NCBI RefSeq assembly: GCF_000238335.3
Contig: NZ_AHCB03000005.1
Location: forward strand, 248,001 to 312,000
DNA length: 64,000 nucleotides
DNA from: Pseudoalteromonas marina
GTDB lineage: Bacteria > Pseudomonadota > Gammaproteobacteria > Enterobacterales > Alteromonadaceae
Direction of reading: 5' to 3'
Shown: positions 57,389-64,000 of the stretch, one piece after another
How the letters are laid out: every line of letters starts with the position of its first letter
Numbering within the stretch: the stretch's first letter is position 1
Notes under the pieces: model-generated
Told to the model about the DNA's origin: nothing
What the model saw: the letters and a program-made list of their open reading frames with translations, nothing else
Databases searched by the model: none
Program-made: the position numbers and the translations under genes

Positions 57389-58288
57389 CTAAATAGGCAA
57401 ATCAAGCGGGGCAAGGTTCTCTAGTGCGCGCTTTTTCATAATAATATCTTTTATCAGCGGTGTTAATACAAGCTCCATTGCAAGGCCCATTTTACCGCCC
57501 GGCACTACCAGCGTATTAATACGCGACATAAAGCTGCCTTCAATCATTCTCAGATAATAAGGAAAATCAACATCTTCAATGCCTCTGAAGCGGATCACAA
57601 CAAAACTTTCATCAAGTGAAGGAATGTCTTTTGCGCTGAATGGGTTTGATGTATCTACGGTAGGCACACGCTGAAAGTTAATATGCGTACGTGAAAACTG
57701 AGGGGTAATATGATTTATGTAATCGTCCATACTACGCACAATTGACCCCATCACGGCTTCGCGAGAGTGGCCACGCTCTGAAGTGTCGCGGATTAGCTTT
57801 TGTATCCACTCAAGATTAATAATAGGCACCATGCCTATGAGTAAATCAACATGCTTGGCTACATCAACGTCCTGGTCAACAACTCCGCCATGCAAACCTT
57901 CGTAGAATAAAATATCTGTATTATGCTCAAGCTCTTGCCAAGGGGTAAATGTGCCTGGCAGTTGGTTATAAGGTACAGCTTCATCAAAGGTGTGCAAGTA
58001 GCGGCGCAATTTGCCTTGCCCTGTTTCACCATAATTACTAAATAACGATTCAAGGGCGCCAAAGTCGTTAGCTTCACGGCCAAAGTAACTAATATGTTTA
58101 CTTTCTTGTTGGGCTTCGCGTATTTTTTTGTCCATTTCGGGACGTGTATAACGATGAAAGCTATCACCTTCAATAAATGCTGCCTGAATATTTAGGCTAC
58201 GAAAAATATGCTTAATGGCATTGGTCGTGGTGGTTGTACCCGCACCCGATGAACCAGTAATTGCAATGATAGGATTTTTAGCTGACAT
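57389..58288 (-). CDS. prkB: Phosphoribulokinase/uridine kinase family protein PrkB
   Basis: A 299-residue P-loop kinase resembling E. coli PrkB. P-loop is AITGSSGAGTTTTTNAIKHIF; other family parts are FIEGDSFHRYTRPEMD, NDFGALESLF, and FYEGLHGGVVDQDVDVAKHV. Relatives phosphorylate ribulose 5-phosphate in autotrophs, but the role in heterotrophic gammaproteobacteria is unknown. The ATG at 58288 gives the family N terminus; an upstream ATG at 58402 adds 38 basic residues that do not fit. It is divergent from the next gene. Confidence 0.9.
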   Translation of the reverse strand: MSAKNPIIAITGSSGAGTTTTTNAIKHIFRSLNIQAAFIEGDSFHRYTRPEMDKKIREAQQESKHISYFGREANDFGALESLFSNYGETGQGKLRRYLHTFDEAVPYNQLPGTFTPWQELEHNTDILFYEGLHGGVVDQDVDVAKHVDLLIGMVPIINLEWIQKLIRDTSERGHSREAVMGSIVRSMDDYINHITPQFSRTHINFQRVPTVDTSNPFSAKDIPSLDESFVVIRFRGIEDVDFPYYLRMIEGSFMSRINTLVVPGGKMGLAMELVLTPLIKDIIMKKRALENLAPLDLPI

Positions 58289-58445
58289 GTTAATTCTCTT
58301 TTTTAGGACCAGGCTATATAACCAGACTAAACTTAACACTTTTTTAAGTCGTTTGGGTATCTTACGTGTTGACTGACTAAGCTCAAGTGACGCCATCAGC
58401 AAATAACGTTATCATGAGGTGCTTAAAATTAAAACGAGAGAAAGC

Positions 58446-59321
58446 ATGAAACTTTTAAAACCATTACTTAGCTTCTTTTCATTAAGTGCGTTAGCCGCAG
58501 GTTGTGCGCACGCTAACATGCCTAAAAGCCAAATATTACTTGCTGATTTAAATACGCCATATGGTGTTCAAGTGACCATAGTAAGCGACAAAACAAGTTA
58601 CAATAACCAGCCTTACTTAATTAATGACGATTTATACTTTACCCATGAGGTATTAACTAATAACCAAAGCCAAACCGATATTGCACACTACAATTTAACA
58701 ACACGTGAAATAACTAACTTAACAAATACACCTGTCAGTGAGTATTCGCCAACGTTAATGCCTAATAAAACAAGTTTGTCAGCCATTGTTGTAGAGGCCG
58801 ACTCAAAACAAAAGTTGTGGCAGTATCCGCTTGATACACAAAGTGCGCCTAGTCGTATTTTTGATTGGATAGAGCCTGTTGGCTACCATGCTTGGGGCAT
58901 TAAAAACGATTTAGTGATGTTTATTTTAGGTCAGCCGCATACGCTTCAATACACCTCAGTAGACGCTGCTAGAGGTGAAATAGCCGCCAGTGATATTTCT
59001 CGTACACTTATTTATAACCACAACGCGGCGATGTTTTTATTTAGTTACACTAAAAATGATGAGCATATTTTAGCGAGCTTTAATCCACAAAATAAACAAG
59101 TAGGCGATTTATTAAGGCTACCCACTCAGGTACAAGACTTCATATTAAAAGATGATAAAACAATTGCTTACGCTATTAAAAATCGGGTTTATCAACGTAA
59201 GCTCGATGGCAGTAATGAGATATCACAATGGCTTGATTTAAGCACTTACTGCGAAACTAATATCACCCGAATGAGTTACAACAATGATAAGCTTGCATTT
59301 GTATGCGACGTAACACAATAA
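58446..59321 (+). CDS. Exported TolB-like beta-propeller protein, unknown
   Basis: A 291-residue protein of unrecognised family. N-terminal signal (LLKPLLSFFSLSALAAGC) ends in AAGC, a borderline lipobox; alternatively AHA-N could be a signal peptidase I site. The rest is beta-rich with repeats resembling PD40/TolB blades, for example INDDLYFTHEVL, YSPTLMPNKTSLSAI and MSYNNDKLAFVCDV. The ATG at 58446 has GAGAG upstream. It stands alone between prkB and a small gene. Confidence 0.6.
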   Translation: MKLLKPLLSFFSLSALAAGCAHANMPKSQILLADLNTPYGVQVTIVSDKTSYNNQPYLINDDLYFTHEVLTNNQSQTDIAHYNLTTREITNLTNTPVSEYSPTLMPNKTSLSAIVVEADSKQKLWQYPLDTQSAPSRIFDWIEPVGYHAWGIKNDLVMFILGQPHTLQYTSVDAARGEIAASDISRTLIYNHNAAMFLFSYTKNDEHILASFNPQNKQVGDLLRLPTQVQDFILKDDKTIAYAIKNRVYQRKLDGSNEISQWLDLSTYCETNITRMSYNNDKLAFVCDVTQ

Positions 59322-59382
59322 AGTAAGACTTCAAACTGCGTATGCGTTAAGGTGATACGCAAATTAACGAATAGGGATAAAC

Positions 59383-59748
59383 ATGGCGTACAGTGCAGAT
59401 GAGTTAACAGAGCAGCTTATAAAACTACAATGCAGAAGTAATTTTAAAATTAAAAACATTGCTGAATACATGTTAGTTAATTCTAAAGAGGCCTTTTACA
59501 CTCACAGTGAAAGCGGTAAAGGTAAAATAGTGATTCGCCCTGCGTTTGAAGTGTTTAGCGATGACTTTAATGACATAGATGGTGTAACACGTGCACAAGG
59601 GTATTTTCATAGCAGTGAAATGACCCGATTTCCAACTCGTATATATAAAAGCGCTCAACCAATTCATTATGGTGTCGCATTTAAAATAAATTCAGAGCAA
59701 GCTGCAAAAGACTTTATTGCTAAGTTGACGATGATCATTGGTAATTAA
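59383..59748 (+). CDS. Small protein of unknown function
   Basis: A 121-residue soluble protein with AGGGA placed 7-8 nt before its ATG. It begins with a helix (SADELTEQLIKLQCRSNFKI) and has a mixed alpha/beta middle (GKIVIRPAFEVFSDDF) ending in SEQAAKDFIAKLTMIIGN. I do not recognise the family. It follows the propeller gene by 61 bp and precedes a strong terminator, so the two may share a transcript. Confidence 0.65.
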   Translation: MAYSADELTEQLIKLQCRSNFKIKNIAEYMLVNSKEAFYTHSESGKGKIVIRPAFEVFSDDFNDIDGVTRAQGYFHSSEMTRFPTRIYKSAQPIHYGVAFKINSEQAAKDFIAKLTMIIGN

Positions 59749-59813
59749 TCTGAACTTTAGTTAAGAAGTTTTTTATCCGTAATTTGAGTTAATTAGTTTC
59801 GCCCTAAAATTAT

Positions 59814-59846
59814 AAAGCCGCTGAGTGAATACTCAGCGGCTTTTTT
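59814..59846. terminator. Bidirectional terminator before the M1 aminopeptidase gene
   Basis: A 13-bp stem, 59814-59826 with 59831-59843 (core GCCGCTGAGT/ACTCAGCGGC), loop GAAT, then T-run. It separates the convergent small gene (plus) and the aminopeptidase gene (minus). Confidence 0.93.
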
Positions 59847-59866
59847 ATAGCTTAATCACATAGTGG

Positions 59867-62440
59867 TTATTTACTGTTTAAGAAGCTATTAACCGAATCA
59901 AGCTCGCGTTTTTTTAGTGCAATACAATCAAGCGTACTTTCTTCTAGTTTACTCAATGTACGGCTGTACCCAGGCACTTCTGAAATTTTATCGTTAAAGA
60001 AGTTTTGAGTGGTTGCTAAGCTTTTGGCATCACAGCCTACGGTTGTAAAGTACGGTAAATTAGGAATAAAGAACGGCGGCAAACTTGCTGTTACTTTATC
60101 GTAATTGTTATAAACCCAATCGATAAATAATGCTTGGCGCTCTTCTGTGTAACTTTGCCCAGATAAAATAGTACGCATATCAGAGGCGGTTACTTCATCA
60201 GTTAAGCTGTAAGCTAGCACTGTATTTTGTAACTCAGACTCACCAAAAAAGCCCATAGCAGCTAGCATGTTAGTGCGCACTTGAGGGTCTTTAGTCGTTT
60301 TAAATGTTGTCATGAATTGATCAAGCAAGGCTTTATCACCATGAAAAGCCGCGAGTCTTAAATAAACACCTGCTAAGTATGGGTCTACTTTTTGAGGATT
60401 AGTCAAATACACTTGCGTTTGTTCTTTGGCTTTATTGATTACGTTTTGGTCTTCGCCATCAAAGCCTAAGCGTGATATGACGGCTGCACGAAGTTGCGAT
60501 ACTGCACCATCTTCGTCAATTTTTGCCTCTAAACCATATTTTTTAGCAGCAGGAGTCACTGCGTCACGTATAAATGCAGGCCATAAGTCTTTATTGCTTT
60601 CATCTTTGAACGTACGTTGCTGCGATACTAAGTAGCCCAGTGCAGTATTTGCTACACGAGGGTGGCTGTCACTTACAAATACTTCAAGGGTTTGCATTAA
60701 CTTGGCGGCAGAGATAACGCCAGCCTTAAGCAGTGCATCGGTGGCCGATAATAGCGCTAAACGTTCGCGGTCAGTCAGCACTGTTGCCGCGTTTTCAATT
60801 AATGCGTTAAATTGCGCGTCATCCATTACCCAGCGGTAGTAGCCAAGAGCGCCTTGGTCAGGGTAAATCCACTCTGGTGCAAAATCTAAATCAAGCGTTT
60901 GGCTTTGTTTGTTTAGTAAAACACTGGCTGTTTTAACGTTGTCGCCTGCACCGTATTTAATCGTTACTGGCACATTCCAAAGTTGTGCTGGCGCATCAAC
61001 ACCAGCATTTACAAAGCGGCTTTGTGAAATGGTTACTTTTTTGCCTTGCTGTTTAACACTCACAAGAGGGAAAGAAGACTGCTCGATAAATGATTTTAAA
61101 ACACTGGCTACATCTTTATTTGATGCTTTACCTAGTGCTTGCCATAAATCAGCCGCTTCTGCATTTTTATAAGAGAAGTCTTTTAAGTAACGCTGAATCC
61201 CTTTTTGGAACGCCTCTTCGCCAATCCAGTTTTCAACCATTGCAAGTACTGAGCTACCTTTACTGTATGCAAGGCCTAATCCGTCCATAATATCAGCTTC
61301 GGTTTTAATTGGCTTACGAATAGGCTTAGTACTTAAGCGGGCGTCTAGTGCCATTACGTTATTTTGTGGTAAGTCTAAATGTGATTCAAACTCAGGGTTT
61401 AGCTGCTTGGTCATTTTAGCTGCCATCCAGCTTGCAAACGCTTCGTTTAACCACAGGTCATTCCACCACTTCATGGTTACCAAGTTACCGTACCATTGGT
61501 GTGCTAGTTCGTGAGCAATAATAGATACGTTACGTTGTTTCTTACTGCGTGTCGCTGCTGCTAAATCAACGAGTAAAATGTCTTCGCGGTAAGTTACTAA
61601 GCCTGAGTTTTCCATTGCGCCAAATGGAAATTCAGGTACGGCAACTGAGTCGAGTTTTTTATACACATAAGGAATACCAAAATACTCTTCTAATGCTGCA
61701 AGTACGCGCGGCATATTATCTTTAGCATATTCGGCTAAATGAATTTTACCTTGAGGAGTAATAACGCGCCCAGGAATGGGCATCCCTTCAATGTCTATTT
61801 CTTCAAACGGGCCAACAGCCATTGCAACTAAATATGATGGAATAGGCGGTGTTTTATCAAAAAAGTGGGTTGTCATATCACCATTTATTGTTGTTTTTAG
61901 TTCTGGTGTATTGGCATATACTTTTTGTGAGCTTGGAGCCGTTATTGTTAACTGAAAAGGAATTTTATAGCTTGGTTCATCAAAAACGGGGAAGGCACGA
62001 CGTGCATCACTCATTTCAAATTGGGTAAATAAGTAAGGCGTACCTTGATCCAATGTTTTGTATAACCCCACACTTTGGCGGTTGTAGGGAGCAGAAAAAT
62101 CAATATTAAGCGTGTATTTACCCGGTTGAATTTTTTCATCACAGCTAAATTTAACTTTACCTGTTTTAAGTATTTCATTACTTAAGTCACAGTTTTCTTT
62201 ACCTAAAAGTTGCGCCATTTTTACAGCATAATCCACGCCGTTTAGCTCAATGTAATGTGTTGGTTTTAATACTTCTAAGGCAATTTCAGTCATCCCTGTG
62301 AATGTATCTTTGCTTGGGTCAAGTGTCAGCGATACATTTTGCGAACTTGGTTTTGCGAGTTTTTCGATAACGAATTCGTTAGCGTTTGCTGCATTTATTG
62401 CTAGCGCAACACTCACAGTTAAGAGGCTTTTAAGAAACAT
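59867..62440 (-). CDS. Exported M1-family metallo-aminopeptidase
   Basis: An 857-residue M1 peptidase with a Sec signal peptide (MFLKSLLTVSVALAINAANA). Active-site motifs are GAMENSGLVTY and the zinc site HELAHQWYGN with the downstream glutamate in LWLNEAFASW. An ERAP-type C-terminal helical domain (about 540-857) follows. The signal peptide and C-terminal type separate it from cytosolic PepN. Such enzymes trim peptides in the periplasm or outside, fitting a marine protein degrader (inference). Confidence 0.92.
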   Translation of the reverse strand: MFLKSLLTVSVALAINAANANEFVIEKLAKPSSQNVSLTLDPSKDTFTGMTEIALEVLKPTHYIELNGVDYAVKMAQLLGKENCDLSNEILKTGKVKFSCDEKIQPGKYTLNIDFSAPYNRQSVGLYKTLDQGTPYLFTQFEMSDARRAFPVFDEPSYKIPFQLTITAPSSQKVYANTPELKTTINGDMTTHFFDKTPPIPSYLVAMAVGPFEEIDIEGMPIPGRVITPQGKIHLAEYAKDNMPRVLAALEEYFGIPYVYKKLDSVAVPEFPFGAMENSGLVTYREDILLVDLAAATRSKKQRNVSIIAHELAHQWYGNLVTMKWWNDLWLNEAFASWMAAKMTKQLNPEFESHLDLPQNNVMALDARLSTKPIRKPIKTEADIMDGLGLAYSKGSSVLAMVENWIGEEAFQKGIQRYLKDFSYKNAEAADLWQALGKASNKDVASVLKSFIEQSSFPLVSVKQQGKKVTISQSRFVNAGVDAPAQLWNVPVTIKYGAGDNVKTASVLLNKQSQTLDLDFAPEWIYPDQGALGYYRWVMDDAQFNALIENAATVLTDRERLALLSATDALLKAGVISAAKLMQTLEVFVSDSHPRVANTALGYLVSQQRTFKDESNKDLWPAFIRDAVTPAAKKYGLEAKIDEDGAVSQLRAAVISRLGFDGEDQNVINKAKEQTQVYLTNPQKVDPYLAGVYLRLAAFHGDKALLDQFMTTFKTTKDPQVRTNMLAAMGFFGESELQNTVLAYSLTDEVTASDMRTILSGQSYTEERQALFIDWVYNNYDKVTASLPPFFIPNLPYFTTVGCDAKSLATTQNFFNDKISEVPGYSRTLSKLEESTLDCIALKKRELDSVNSFLNSK

Positions 62441-62563
62441 AGTGATCCCTTGTTTATTGTTAGAAACGCCCAGATTTTATGGGTACAGTTTATCCTACCA
62501 GTTTTTGTGAGGCGCGTAATTGATTTAAGAAGTGGCTTTGATGGTAAATAGTAACAAAGTTTG

Positions 62564-63244
62564 TCAGTGACTTTCGCGTGATAGAAAACGTTGCCAGCTG
62601 AGTTGTGTATTTATAATACGTACTTGTTGAATAACCGTATTTAATAAGCTGATTTCATCAAACTGACTGTTTGGGTATTCGTTAAAGCCCATTAAATAAT
62701 TAAAAGCGTCTTTAGAGTTAGCCTGAAGCGCATAAATACGCACTTGTTGTTCAAAGTTAAGGCGTAAACTACTAATGGCGGTTTTCATACCGAGCTGGTC
62801 TACGTTGGGGATATCACATTTTTGCAAATAGCCGGCACGATCACCTTCACCCGAAAACCAAATACGTACTTTTTCACTGTATCTGCCGGTTTTAGCCGGG
62901 AGATCAAACATAAGTCGCTGGTGGTTTTTAGATTGTATAAATTCAACATAATCGCTAAATCCTGCATCGATAAGTGCTTTATGTACAGGGACTAAGCGAG
63001 GCTTTATTTTACCGTGAGTATGGAAGCTAAAGCATAAAATATCATCAATAATACAAAGATCATCAAGTGTTAAACAGCCAATTTCATCACTGTAAGCACC
63101 GCTGTAATAGGCTATTAATGGCAGCCAAAAGTGCCAATGTTTTGCTTGCTCGCGGGGGAGTCGAACATCACCGTATATATATCCATTATAAAGAGTGTGC
63201 AGTTCCATAGCTGAAAAAGGGCGGCGACCAAGATGGGTTTTCAA
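62564..63244 (-). CDS. Degenerate tyrosine-recombinase-like protein
   Basis: A 226-residue protein that reads as a phage-integrase-type catalytic domain without the N-terminal arm and core-binding domains. RRPFSAMELHTLYNG, HFWLPLIAYYSGAYSDEIG, PRLVPVHKALIDAGFSDYVE and VRIWFSGEGDRAGYL line up with active integrases, but the first catalytic Arg (GAR) is Tyr (GAY), the HxxR box reads SSLR, its second His is Leu, and no clear nucleophile Tyr site is seen. The start is a TTG at 63244 with AAGG 8 nt upstream; an in-frame stop lies a few codons above. It is likely not a recombinase now, either a relic or a repurposed DNA-binding protein. Confidence 0.6.
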   Translation of the reverse strand: MKTHLGRRPFSAMELHTLYNGYIYGDVRLPREQAKHWHFWLPLIAYYSGAYSDEIGCLTLDDLCIIDDILCFSFHTHGKIKPRLVPVHKALIDAGFSDYVEFIQSKNHQRLMFDLPAKTGRYSEKVRIWFSGEGDRAGYLQKCDIPNVDQLGMKTAISSLRLNFEQQVRIYALQANSKDAFNYLMGFNEYPNSQFDEISLLNTVIQQVRIINTQLSWQRFLSRESH

Positions 63245-63281
63245 CGTAATACCTTGAAAATAGTGAGATGTTTTATTTTAT

Positions 63282-63310
63282 ACCCAACTAGCACTAGATG
63301 CTAGTCGGGT
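63282..63310. repeat. 12-bp imperfect inverted repeat between DUF2750 and recombinase-like genes
   Basis: ACCCAACTAGCA (63282-63293) and TGCTAGTCGGGT (63299-63310), one A-C mismatch, loop CTAGA. No T-run follows on the minus strand, so it is a poor terminator. It lies 38 bp upstream of the recombinase-like gene and 32 bp after the DUF2750 gene and may be an operator or mRNA structure. Confidence 0.5.
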
Positions 63311-63341
63311 TATCAGGCTTTAAGGTCCTGTGTGTAAATTA

Positions 63342-63692
63342 TTATTCACTTAATGCACGAGCTAAACCCGTAGGTTCAATCTCAACACATACTTGGTCAT
63401 CATTCCAATTAATGCCAACTAATGCGTCGTCCTCATTTAAATCTTCAACCCATGCATCTAAAAATTCATCAAGGTTAATTTCTACCGGACTGTAATCTTT
63501 CCATTCTTCTTTGCACTGCGCTTTAGCCGCTTCTTCACTTTCCCAAAGCAGTAAAACATCAGTGTCGTCAAATTGGTTTGAGTCGCACACTACAAAGCCA
63601 TTATCTTCTGCGCCCAGTGCCCAAATGACTTCGCTAACACGTACTTTTTCTACGAAGTTAACTAGCTGTGATTCAATTTCAATATCGCTCAT
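63342..63692 (-). CDS. DUF2750 domain protein
   Basis: A 116-residue acidic protein that matches the DUF2750 pattern: an early VIWALGAEDNGFVVCDS, then LLLWESEEAAKAQCKEEW, LDEFLDAWVEDLNEDD and GINWNDDQVCVEIEP. The function of the family is unknown. It lies 17 bp after the GST-like gene on the same strand. Confidence 0.8.
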   Translation of the reverse strand: MSDIEIESQLVNFVEKVRVSEVIWALGAEDNGFVVCDSNQFDDTDVLLLWESEEAAKAQCKEEWKDYSPVEINLDEFLDAWVEDLNEDDALVGINWNDDQVCVEIEPTGLARALSE

Positions 63693-63709
63693 GTGTTTAC
63701 CTTATTAAG

Positions 63710-64000
63710 TTAGTGACGAGGATTAGTTTCTATTGCTGATTGACGTTCGCTAAATTGTCCATGAAATGCAACAAGTTCACTGTACTGACTAAAGTCAGTT
63801 AATTCACGAAAGCTAATCCAATCAAGCAGGCAGTATAAACTGATGTTGAGGTATTCACAGCTTTTAAATTGTTCATCGTTTAAATGATTGTTTAAAAAGC
63901 TTAATGTTTGTTCTATTCGCTCATTTTGCAGATTAAAAAATAATGCATCGCTTCGTGTATCTAAACCTGAGCGCTCGCATAATAGCATTTCAACAAGCGA
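63710..64000 (-). CDS. Glutathione S-transferase-like protein, C-terminal part (cut by window end)
   Basis: Ninety-six codons open to the window end, with no stop upstream. The sequence fits the helical C domain of a bacterial GST: a helix ending in RSGLDTRSDALFFNLQ, then RIEQTLSFLNNHL, YLNISLYCLLDWISFRE and a closing FHGQFSERQSAIETNPRH (typical RPS-x-x-x-T-x-P ending). The thioredoxin-like N domain lies outside the window. Confidence 0.75.
   Translation of the reverse strand, partial: SLVEMLLCERSGLDTRSDALFFNLQNERIEQTLSFLNNHLNDEQFKSCEYLNISLYCLLDWISFRELTDFSQYSELVAFHGQFSERQSAIETNPRH

Overview
This window looks like core chromosome of a marine gammaproteobacterium of the order Alteromonadales, most likely Pseudoalteromonas. 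That is an inference from the AT-rich base composition, the protein sequences and the gene order; I could run no search. Nearly every stretch is accounted for by conserved housekeeping genes. I see no prophage, insertion sequence, CRISPR array, tRNA, rRNA, defence island or secondary-metabolite cluster.

Layout. 1-8.7 kb (minus strand): yrbG-kdsD-kdsC-lptC-lptA-lptB-rpoN-hpf-ptsN-rapZ-ptsO and a partial mgtE, joining KDO synthesis, LPS export, sigma-54 and the nitrogen-related phosphotransferase system. 9.0-13.7 kb (plus): mlaFEDCB-ibaG-murA, phospholipid retrograde transport and the first step of peptidoglycan synthesis. 13.8-16.9 kb (minus): degS, degQ and zapG. 17.0-23.5 kb (plus): zapE, rplM-rpsI with a structured leader, the cytochrome bc1 operon petABC, and sspAB. 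23.6-27.0 kb (minus): lpoA-yraN-diaA-dolP, divergent from rsmI and the RNase P RNA gene rnpB (27.1-28.4 kb). 28.4-37.7 kb: a more accessory stretch with an MscS-type channel, a YihY/BrkB protein, a LysR regulator, a large Cache-PAS-GGDEF-EAL protein, a pirin, a glutathionyl-hydroquinone reductase and a yqjDEK-like trio. Its content recalls the E. coli yqjDEK-yqjG-yhaJK neighbourhood. 38.1-56.0 kb (plus): the complete division and cell wall (dcw) cluster from mraZ to lpxC, followed by a terminator. 56.0-64.0 kb: yjjG, yjjX, prkB, two unrecognised small proteins, an exported M1 aminopeptidase, a degenerate tyrosine-recombinase-like protein, a DUF2750 protein and the C-terminal part of a GST-like protein cut by the window end.

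How it fits together. Most of the window serves the envelope: LPS (kdsC, kdsD, lptABC, lpxC), outer-membrane lipid asymmetry (mla), peptidoglycan (murA, lpoA, the mur/fts cluster), envelope proteases (degS, degQ) and division ATPases and adaptors (zapE, zapG). The second theme is central regulation (rpoN, ptsN, ptsO, rapZ, hpf, sspA, sspB).

The points most worth a second look are: a probable non-canonical ATT start for the GGDEF-EAL protein; a recombinase-fold protein that has lost most catalytic residues; five TGG(A/T) boxes at exact 10-bp period between the mraZ promoter and mraZ; PVWY in place of PEWY in cytochrome b; and a structured rplM leader. I found no clear candidate for a wholly new multi-gene system.
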